A stretch of DNA of 38,503 nucleotides from JBQTHI01 sp052390035 (GTDB lineage Bacteria > Actinomycetota > Acidimicrobiia > Spongiisociales > ZC4RG35). Both the position numbers and the translations under genes were made by a program. Location of the stretch: contig JBQTHI010000057.1 in the NCBI GenBank assembly GCA_052390035.1, positions 1 to 38,503 on the forward strand, in the 5' to 3' direction. Shown here one piece after another: positions 32,447 to 38,503 of this stretch. Positions within the stretch are counted from its first letter, which is position 1, and the number at the start of each line of letters is the position of its first letter. The notes below the pieces were generated by a model. The model ran no database searches. It was given only the letters and a program-made list of their open reading frames with translations, and was not told the DNA's origin.

Positions 32447-32500
32447 AGCGAACCCGGGGTTCCAGTCGACGATATCGTTGGTTGGAACCCGGGGTTCGCT
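32447..32500. repeat. Interspersed palindromic repeat, copy 3 (between boxB and the ligase)
   Basis: The 54-bp palindrome is nearly continuous (two 27-nt halves with four mismatches) and centred on GATATC. It begins 10 nt beyond the boxB stop and 59 nt before the ligase ATG on the same strand. The core CGAACCCGGGGTTCCAG is shared with the other copies. Inside an operon it could set relative expression of boxB and the ligase. Confidence 0.88.
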
Positions 32501-32510
32501 GGATGACGTC

Positions 32511-33953
32511 TCAGCCGGGAACCTTGACGTATTCGAATTCGACCGGCTGGCCGAGGATTCCCTTGGAGGGCCGGGCGATCCAACTTGCGAACTCGCCAAC
32601 CTCGTAGTGGGGTCGCATCAATTCGGCGATGAAGGCGGCATCGTCGGCGGTTGGCAGCCAGTCCTTCAGCATCGCCCGATGGTCGTCGGCGGCCAGCACC
32701 TCGCCATCCGGGTCGACCGGCAAGCGGGCGAACTCCCCCACCGCCCGGTTGAAGGCGACGTGGGCCAGCCGCAGCTCGAAGTTGATGCCCGCCTCGGCGA
32801 TGTCACGATTCCACCGGCGGACGCCGCCCAAGCAGTCCTCCATGAAGTCATCACGCAGCCGGGCGTTGAGAGCGTTGAGGGCCGGCACCGGCTCGGACCC
32901 GAAGCCGTCGCTGGTCAGCCTCATCACTGGGTAGGTGGCCCCGTGCAGTTGGTGATCGTCGTCGAGTTGGTCTTCGTGGTAGCGGCCTTTGAGGCCGGCG
33001 CTGAAGAAGTTGGCGGCATTGGTGGACTCCTCCGAACCGAACAGGTCGAGGGTGAGCGAATAGTGGAGATTCATCTTCCTCTGGATGAGCGGGAGGTCGA
33101 TGACCCCTCGCGAGCGCACTCGGTCGACGTCGTAAGGGTCATCGATCCCGGCTGCTTTCATCGCCTCGGCCGTACGACGGATGATCCTCCCGCAGCCGGT
33201 GTCCCCTACGAACATGTGATGGGCCTCTTCCGCCAGCATGAACCGGCAGGTTCGGGAGAGAGGATCGAACCCGGACTGGGCCAGCGCCTCCAGCTGCATC
33301 TTGCCGTCGCGGTCGGTGAAGAAGGTGAACATGAAGAACGACAGCCAGTCGGGGGTGGCCTCGTTGAAGGCACCGAGGATGCGGGGCTGCTCATCGCTAC
33401 CCGAGCGCCGGCGGAGAAGCTCCCCGGCCTCCTCCCGTCCATCCCGACCGAAGTACTTTTGCAAGAGGTAGACCATCGCCCAAAGGTGGCGACCTTCCTC
33501 CACATTGACCTGGAACAGGTTGCGAAGGTCGTAGAGGGAAGGGGCGATCTTGCCGAGCATCCTTTGCTGCTCGACCGAGGCCGGTTCGGTGTCGCCCTGC
33601 ACGACGATCAGTCGGCGAAGCAGCGCCCGGTATTCGCCCGGCACCTCCTGCCACACCGGTTCTCCGTGATGGTCGCCGCAGGGGATCACCCTCCCCTCCT
33701 CGGGATGGGCAAGAAGAATCCCCCACCGATATTCGGGCATCTTCACGAAACCGAACTTGGCCCACCCACTCTTCTCGACGCTGATGGCGGTGCGCAGCCA
33801 AACATCCGCGGTTTGGAATCCATCAGGACCCATGTCCATCCACCAGTCGAGGTAGCCGGGGTGCCAGGCCTCCAGCGCCTTCTGGAGTTTGGGATCGGTG
33901 CCGAGGCCCACGTTGTTCGGTATTAGAAGGTCGTAGTCGACGGCTTCGCTCAA
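32511..33953 (-). CDS. boxB: Benzoyl-CoA 2,3-epoxidase, oxygenase subunit BoxB
   Basis: A diiron enzyme that epoxidises benzoyl-CoA with O2 in the aerobic box pathway. The 480-residue protein shows a full set of candidate iron ligands: Glu123, Glu153 with His156 (NVEEGRHLWAM), Asp214 (FFTDRDGKM) and Glu243 with His246 (FMLAEEAHHMF). Other family stretches are YDLLIPNNVGL and GVRRWNRDIAEAGINFEL. TTG at 33953 is used with AGGAG eight bases upstream, and it starts one base after the boxC stop, so the two are coupled. The reductase BoxA is not in the window. Confidence 0.95.
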   Translation of the reverse strand: MSEAVDYDLLIPNNVGLGTDPKLQKALEAWHPGYLDWWMDMGPDGFQTADVWLRTAISVEKSGWAKFGFVKMPEYRWGILLAHPEEGRVIPCGDHHGEPVWQEVPGEYRALLRRLIVVQGDTEPASVEQQRMLGKIAPSLYDLRNLFQVNVEEGRHLWAMVYLLQKYFGRDGREEAGELLRRRSGSDEQPRILGAFNEATPDWLSFFMFTFFTDRDGKMQLEALAQSGFDPLSRTCRFMLAEEAHHMFVGDTGCGRIIRRTAEAMKAAGIDDPYDVDRVRSRGVIDLPLIQRKMNLHYSLTLDLFGSEESTNAANFFSAGLKGRYHEDQLDDDHQLHGATYPVMRLTSDGFGSEPVPALNALNARLRDDFMEDCLGGVRRWNRDIAEAGINFELRLAHVAFNRAVGEFARLPVDPDGEVLAADDHRAMLKDWLPTADDAAFIAELMRPHYEVGEFASWIARPSKGILGQPVEFEYVKVPG

Positions 33954-33954
33954 C

Positions 33955-35586
33955 TCAGGTTCTCCTTCGATCGAGTCCGGGGCGGCGGCCGGTGCCGTAG
34001 GAGCGCAACGTCCCTTCCGGCCCGGAGGCGTTGGGTCGATAGAAGACCCAGTTCTGCCAGGCGGTCAACCGTCCGAATATCTTGGTTTCCATGGTCTCGG
34101 GACCGGCGAGGCGGAGGTTGGCCTCCATCGCGGTCAGCGCATCCGGACTGAAGGCGCCCCGCTCTTCCAGAAACAGCCGGATCTCGTCATCCCAGTCGAT
34201 GTCGTCGAAGGCAAACGTCGCCAGGCCGAGGTCGACGGCCGTCTCGGCCCCGAGATCTTCCCCCACCCTCTTCTCCACCTTGGCGAGGTCGTCGACCCTG
34301 CCCCAGAAGCGAGTGGACAGACGGGACATACCGTTACCCATCGGTAGTGCCCCCAGGTTCATCGGGGTCAAGCGCAGCCGGGGGCTATCGGCATCGTTGC
34401 CGAGGTGGACGAAGACCCGGTCGGAAGCGAAGGGGATCTCGGCGAGGAGTCCGATAAAGCAGCTCCCCTCTTCGATCAGGGTGACCACCGAACGGGCGGT
34501 CATGTCGAGTCGCTTCCAGGTGCGGTTGACATAGAGGGTCACCTCGCGCACAAGCCAGTCGCCGGCCTCGGCGAGAAGAAAGGCGTCGTGGGCCGCCACA
34601 AGCTCCCGATCACCCACGGTACGGAAGATGAGGGTTCCGATCTCGGTCTCGTTCAGTCGAAGGTGGAGCAGGGCGTCGTCGAGCTCGCGGGTGAACCCGA
34701 GCGGCCAGAACTTGACGCCGAGAGCAGCGACCCCGGACGGCGTCGGCGGAGGCGCATCCCCGGGGCCGGCGATGGTGATCGCCGCAGTTCGAAGGCCGCG
34801 ATTGATCTCGACGGTGATGTTCTGGTATCGGATCTGGTCACCATCGATCGTTCGGGACACCTCGCCCAAGTCGATGCCACCGCCGGACGGCCGGTCGCTG
34901 CGGATGGCAGCGGCGCGGCCCCGTTCCAGCGCCTCGGCGTTGAAGCGGGAGCGGGCGATCAGCTCGTCGACCAGATTCCACTCGACCGCCCTTCGCCCTT
35001 TGACACCCTCTTCGGTCGTACACAGCACATCGGCTCGGTCGCGCAGCACGTGGCGCTTGTCGGTCAGCCGGGTAAGCCCGCCGGTCCCGGGGAGCACTCC
35101 CAAAAGCGGTACCTCGGGGAGGGAGACCGCCGCCGAGCCGTCATCGACCAGCAATATCTGATCACATGCCAACGCCAGCTCGTAGCCTCCCCCGGCCGCG
35201 GTGCCGTTGATGGCGGCGATGTAGGTCTGTCTCGACTTTTCGGTCGCCTCCTCGATCCCGAGGCGGGTTTCGTTGGTGAACTTACAGAAGTTCACCTTGA
35301 GACCGTGGGCCGCCTGGGCCAGCATCCCAATGTTGGCTCCGGCGCAAAAGACCCGCTCCTTGCCGGACTCGACCAGCACCGCTCCCACCTCTGGGTGCTC
35401 GAAGCGGAGGCGCTGGACGGCGTCGGCCAGTTCGATGTCGACCCCGAGGTCGTAGGAGTTCATCTTGAGTTCGTAGTCTCCGAGTCCGCCCGCCTCGTCC
35501 ACATCCAGCACCAAGTGGGCGATGGGAGGGTCGATCGACAGCCGCCAGTGCCGGTATCGGCTCGGGTGGGTGCGAAAGTCGATCAT
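33955..35586 (-). CDS. boxC: Benzoyl-CoA-dihydrodiol lyase (2,3-epoxybenzoyl-CoA dihydrolase)
   Basis: Opens the ring of 2,3-epoxybenzoyl-CoA with two waters, releasing formate and 3,4-didehydroadipyl-CoA semialdehyde. The 543-residue protein has an N-terminal crotonase domain (MIDFRTHPSRYRHWRL, VFCAGANIGML, NGTAAGGGYELALACDQIL, PEVPLLGVLPGTGGLTRLTD) and the BoxC-specific second half (YQNITVEINRGLRTAAITIA, GVAALGVKFWPLGFTRELDD, LRLTPMNLGALPMGNGMSRL). ATG at 35586 is chosen; the frame stays open far upstream but only opposite the ppdK gene. It heads the minus-strand box operon and diverges from ppdK over 78 bp. Confidence 0.95.
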   Translation of the reverse strand: MIDFRTHPSRYRHWRLSIDPPIAHLVLDVDEAGGLGDYELKMNSYDLGVDIELADAVQRLRFEHPEVGAVLVESGKERVFCAGANIGMLAQAAHGLKVNFCKFTNETRLGIEEATEKSRQTYIAAINGTAAGGGYELALACDQILLVDDGSAAVSLPEVPLLGVLPGTGGLTRLTDKRHVLRDRADVLCTTEEGVKGRRAVEWNLVDELIARSRFNAEALERGRAAAIRSDRPSGGGIDLGEVSRTIDGDQIRYQNITVEINRGLRTAAITIAGPGDAPPPTPSGVAALGVKFWPLGFTRELDDALLHLRLNETEIGTLIFRTVGDRELVAAHDAFLLAEAGDWLVREVTLYVNRTWKRLDMTARSVVTLIEEGSCFIGLLAEIPFASDRVFVHLGNDADSPRLRLTPMNLGALPMGNGMSRLSTRFWGRVDDLAKVEKRVGEDLGAETAVDLGLATFAFDDIDWDDEIRLFLEERGAFSPDALTAMEANLRLAGPETMETKIFGRLTAWQNWVFYRPNASGPEGTLRSYGTGRRPGLDRRRT

Positions 35587-35664
35587 TGATTCCGAGGATA
35601 AGCCTCGCCACCGGTTCTTGGCACCCGGCGCGTGCATCCGGCTGAAGCAGTAGCTTTTGTAGCC

Positions 35665-38298
35665 ATGGGTCACGTGCTCGACTTTGCCGAAGGCGACGCG
35701 ACCATGCGCGACTTGTTGGGCGGAAAGGGCGCCGGTCTGGCGGAAATGACCAGGCTCGGCCTTCGAGTGCCACCGGGTTTCACCATCACCACCGACGCCT
35801 GCCGTTGGTACATGGAACACGGCGAAGTCCCCGCGGAGCTGTGGAAGCAGGTCGATGAGGCCATGGCGCGGCTGGAGGACCAGACCGGGCGGACCTTTGG
35901 GAGCGGTCCGGTGCCCCTGCTGGTGTCGGTCAGGTCGGGTGCCAAGGTGTCGATGCCGGGGATGATGGACACCATCCTCAACTTGGGGATCAACGATGAG
36001 GTAGTGCAGGCTCTGACCAAGTGGACCGATGACGAACACTTCGCCTGGGATGCCTGTCGACGCTTCATCCAAATGTACGGCGAGGTGGTGCTGTCGGTCC
36101 CGGACAAAGAGTTCGAAGAGGTCCTCGCCGACCTGAGGGCCACCCGCCAGGTTGAGAGTGAGGCGGCGCTCGGTGCCGACGACCTGGCTCATGCCGCCCG
36201 CCGCTTCGGTGAGATCATCACCTCCCACACCGGTCATCCGCTCCCCGACAACCCCCGTGAGCAGCTGCGGGGGGCGATCACCGCCGTTTTCAAGTCGTGG
36301 ACGAACAAACGCGCCAACGATTACCGACGGCTTAACGGCATACCCGACGATCTCGGCACCGCTGCCAACGTGCAGATGATGATCTTCGGTGATCTCGGCG
36401 AAGACTCCGGCACTGGTGTCTGTTTCACCAGGGATCCCAACACCGGGGAGAGACGTCCCTACGGCAGCTATCTCGCCCAGGCCCAGGGAGAAGACGTCGT
36501 CGCCGGGATCCGCAACACTGCCACCCTCGACGACCTGGCCGGGATCCACCCCCGGTGCCACGCCGACCTGCTGGCGGTGATGGACGGCCTCGAACGCCAC
36601 TACACCGACATGTGCGACATCGAGTTCACCATTGAGAAGGGGCAGCTGTACATACTCCAGACCAGGGCAGGGAAGCGGGCCGCGCCGGCGGCGGTGAAAA
36701 TCGCCGTCGATCTGGTCGCCGAGGGCCTAATCGACCGAGCGACGGCTATCGGCCGCATCGACCCGGCCGAGCTGGAGCAGCTCGATCGCAAACGGATCGA
36801 CACCGTCAAGGCCGCCGGTGCCATAGCCAGGGCACTGGGGGCCAGTCCTGGATCGGCGGTAGGCAAGGCAGTGTTTAGCGCCGACCGGGCCGAACAGCTC
36901 GGCGCCGCCGGTGAGGCGGTGATCCTCGTCCGCCCGGAAACCAAACCCGACGACATCCACGGCATGGCCGCCGCCCAGGGCATCCTCACCGCCCTCGGAA
37001 GCGGGGGCAGCCACGCCGCCGTTGTAGCCCGGGGAATGGGTAAACCGGCGGTGGTGGGTACCACCGGGTTGTTGGTGGATGAGGAGAGTGGTCGGGCCAA
37101 GTTGGGATCCCACGAGATCAGGGAAGGTGATCTCATCACCATCGACGGGACCACCGGCAACATCTATTTGGACTCACAGCCTCTCATCGAACCGGCCCCG
37201 GTCCCCGAGCTCCAGGCCCTGCTTCATTGGGCCGACGAGATCCGCACCCTCGGGGTACGGGCCAACGCCGATACACCCGAAGACGCCGTCATTGCCCGGC
37301 GGGGGGGAGCGGAGGGGATTGGGCTGGCCCGCACCGAGCACATGTTTCTGGGAGAGCGAACTGCCGTCGTTCGCAAGATCATCCTGACCCGCGACCAGGC
37401 CACCCGCGACTCTGCCCTGGCAGAGTTAAGGGCGCTCCAGGTCGCCGACTTCGAAGGCCTGCTCGAGGCGATGGACGGGTTGCCGGTCGTGATTCGGTTG
37501 CTCGACCCTCCTCTCCACGAGTTTCTTCCCACCCGCCTCGAACTCGAACAGGAGATGCACCGACTGATCCCCCTACGCCAGAGCATCGCCCAGTTGCAGG
37601 AGATGTCCGCTCAGGTCGAGCAGTGGGAAGAGCACAACCCGATGATGGGTTTGCGCGGGGTGCGGCTCGGGCTGATGGAGGCTGACATTTACCGCATGCA
37701 GGTAGAAGCGGCCTTGGAGGCCGTCGTCCACCGCAGGCGAGCGGGCGGCGACCCCCATCTTGAGATCATGATCCCGCTGGTCGGCGCGCCGGAAGAGCTA
37801 CGCCGAATGAAGACCCTGGTCGAGGAAGAACTCGTCAAGGTCGCCCGTCTGAACGGTGAGAAGTTGATGGTGCCGGTGGGAACGATGATCGAGCTCCCCC
37901 GGGCGGCGCTGGTGGCGGGCGAACTGGCGAAGGAGGCCGACTTCTTCTCGTTCGGGACCAACGACCTCACCCAGATGACCTACGGGCTGTCCCGCGACGA
38001 CGCCCAGACTCGATTCCTCGACAAGTACATCGAAGAGGGCATCCTCCCCAACAACCCGTTCCAAACCCTCGACACCGAGGGCGTCGGACGGCTGGTCCGG
38101 GTGGCCACCCGGGAGGGCAAAGAGGCCAACGCCGAATTGATCGTTGGCGTATGCGGCGAACATGGCGGCGACCCCGACTCGATCAAGTTCTGCCGGACGG
38201 TGGGGCTCGACTACGTGTCTTGCAGCCCACCCCGGGTCAAGGTGGCGCGGTTGGCTGCCGCCCAAGCCGAGTTGACCGCCCAGTTCAGGGACGATTGA
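35665..38298 (+). CDS. ppdK: Pyruvate, phosphate dikinase
   Basis: Interconverts pyruvate, ATP and Pi with PEP, AMP and PPi, for gluconeogenesis or PPi-linked glycolysis. The 877-residue protein has the normal three-domain form: ATP-grasp N-terminus (GGKGAGLAEMTRLGLRVPPG, MPGMMDTILNLG, TGVCFTRDPNTGERRPYGSY), the phosphohistidine domain with His450 (GSGGSHAAVVARGMGKPAVVG), and the PEP barrel (FGTNDLTQMTYGLSRDDA, Cys830 in GVCGEHGGDP). The usual GGMTSH before the catalytic His reads GSGGSH, so the Thr that regulatory kinases phosphorylate in other PPDKs is Gly. ATG at 35665 fits the family start; an earlier in-frame ATG at 35632 is not supported. Confidence 0.96.
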   Translation: MGHVLDFAEGDATMRDLLGGKGAGLAEMTRLGLRVPPGFTITTDACRWYMEHGEVPAELWKQVDEAMARLEDQTGRTFGSGPVPLLVSVRSGAKVSMPGMMDTILNLGINDEVVQALTKWTDDEHFAWDACRRFIQMYGEVVLSVPDKEFEEVLADLRATRQVESEAALGADDLAHAARRFGEIITSHTGHPLPDNPREQLRGAITAVFKSWTNKRANDYRRLNGIPDDLGTAANVQMMIFGDLGEDSGTGVCFTRDPNTGERRPYGSYLAQAQGEDVVAGIRNTATLDDLAGIHPRCHADLLAVMDGLERHYTDMCDIEFTIEKGQLYILQTRAGKRAAPAAVKIAVDLVAEGLIDRATAIGRIDPAELEQLDRKRIDTVKAAGAIARALGASPGSAVGKAVFSADRAEQLGAAGEAVILVRPETKPDDIHGMAAAQGILTALGSGGSHAAVVARGMGKPAVVGTTGLLVDEESGRAKLGSHEIREGDLITIDGTTGNIYLDSQPLIEPAPVPELQALLHWADEIRTLGVRANADTPEDAVIARRGGAEGIGLARTEHMFLGERTAVVRKIILTRDQATRDSALAELRALQVADFEGLLEAMDGLPVVIRLLDPPLHEFLPTRLELEQEMHRLIPLRQSIAQLQEMSAQVEQWEEHNPMMGLRGVRLGLMEADIYRMQVEAALEAVVHRRRAGGDPHLEIMIPLVGAPEELRRMKTLVEEELVKVARLNGEKLMVPVGTMIELPRAALVAGELAKEADFFSFGTNDLTQMTYGLSRDDAQTRFLDKYIEEGILPNNPFQTLDTEGVGRLVRVATREGKEANAELIVGVCGEHGGDPDSIKFCRTVGLDYVSCSPPRVKVARLAAAQAELTAQFRDD

Positions 38299-38503
38299 CC
38301 CCCGGGTTGCGCGGGGTTCCTTGGCGTCCTCGGTGGCGGCGATGAGCGTCGATGGCGTTGATTAGGTCTTCGATCCCCAATCCGCTCAACGCCGACGCCG
38401 CCACCACCGGTGGGATCCAACTCGACCGAGCCCCCAACGCCAGGGCCTGTTCGAGATAGGTCACTGACCGGCCGGGATCGGCCAGGTCGGACTTGTTGAT
38501 GCA
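38285..38503 (-). CDS. meaB: MeaB/ArgK-type GTPase, C-terminal part
   Basis: The last 72 residues of a G3E-type GTPase that guards B12-dependent methylmalonyl-CoA mutase; the rest lies past the right edge. It contains the G4 box NKSDL, then SVTYLEQALALGARSSWIPP and VVAASALSGLGIEDLINAID, followed by AHRRH, the C-terminal pattern of MeaB. The stop at 38285-38287 lies inside the convergent ppdK gene (14-bp overlap). A B12-dependent pathway would fit the btu operon in the same window. Confidence 0.82.
   Translation of the reverse strand, partial: CINKSDLADPGRSVTYLEQALALGARSSWIPPVVAASALSGLGIEDLINAIDAHRRHRGRQGTPRNPGVNRP

Noticed and set aside
32478..33926. Long open frame (482 codons) on the plus strand opposite boxB
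   Set aside because: BoxB is well conserved with all candidate iron ligands; the antisense frame has no recognisable domain.
34405..35589. Open frame of 394 codons on the plus strand opposite boxC
   Set aside because: A shadow frame of a conserved enzyme with no motif of its own.
35587..36600. 338-codon N-terminal extension of boxC
   Set aside because: It lies antisense to ppdK and has no homology; the ATG at 35586 gives the normal BoxC length.

Overview
The window is high-GC DNA (clearly above 60%) packed with genes on both strands. It has frequent GTG and TTG starts and many 4-nt stop/start overlaps. Menaquinone genes (menE, menB, menA), an intein-bearing SufB, a DUF6941-type protein, a C-terminal-basic ArfB and a group 2 sigma factor together suggest an actinomycetote, perhaps of the Acidimicrobiia. 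That placement is inferred from gene content and style; no rRNA or tRNA gene is present to settle it.

Left part (1-12.0 kb): the start of a family 5 uracil-DNA glycosylase gene runs off the left edge behind a DUF4015 glycosidase-like protein. A sigma-70 factor and a small GlsB-type membrane protein converge. Next is sufB, interrupted by two in-frame inteins and preceded by a leader with four tandem 16-bp repeats and a 20-bp palindrome. Then come a single-pass membrane protein and the large glutamate synthase subunit gltB.

Middle (12.0-20.9 kb): a short Rossmann-fold protein, a Tat-exported M23 peptidase, a HAD phosphatase, DUF6941, inositol-3-phosphate synthase, a sugar-lactone oxidase with a methyltransferase fragment coupled upstream, and a same-strand cassette of a DUF6642/CHAT-like protein, a cyclic-nucleotide-binding protein, a PAS protein and a metallo-beta-lactamase-fold hydrolase. 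A 12-TM membrane protein faces it.

Right part (20.9-38.5 kb): a cobalamin riboswitch with a readable terminator/antiterminator switch controls btuF-btuC-btuD. That operon continues through 4-nt overlaps into an ABC-2 ATPase/permease pair. A CGIYA-motif protein, a 56-residue Pro/Glu-rich microprotein and arfB follow. Menaquinone genes menE and menB-menA diverge. The aerobic benzoyl-CoA (box) genes boxC-boxB-benzoate-CoA ligase-alpha/beta hydrolase form a minus-strand operon, followed by pyruvate phosphate dikinase and the end of a MeaB-type GTPase gene.

Three copies of a ~52-nt palindrome lie 10-15 nt beyond the stops of sufB, menE and boxB; the copy beside menE also contains the arfB stop. 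The most unusual items are the doubly split SufB with its repetitive leader, this palindrome family, the switch architecture of the B12 operon, and the CHAT-like/cNMP/PAS/MBL cassette.
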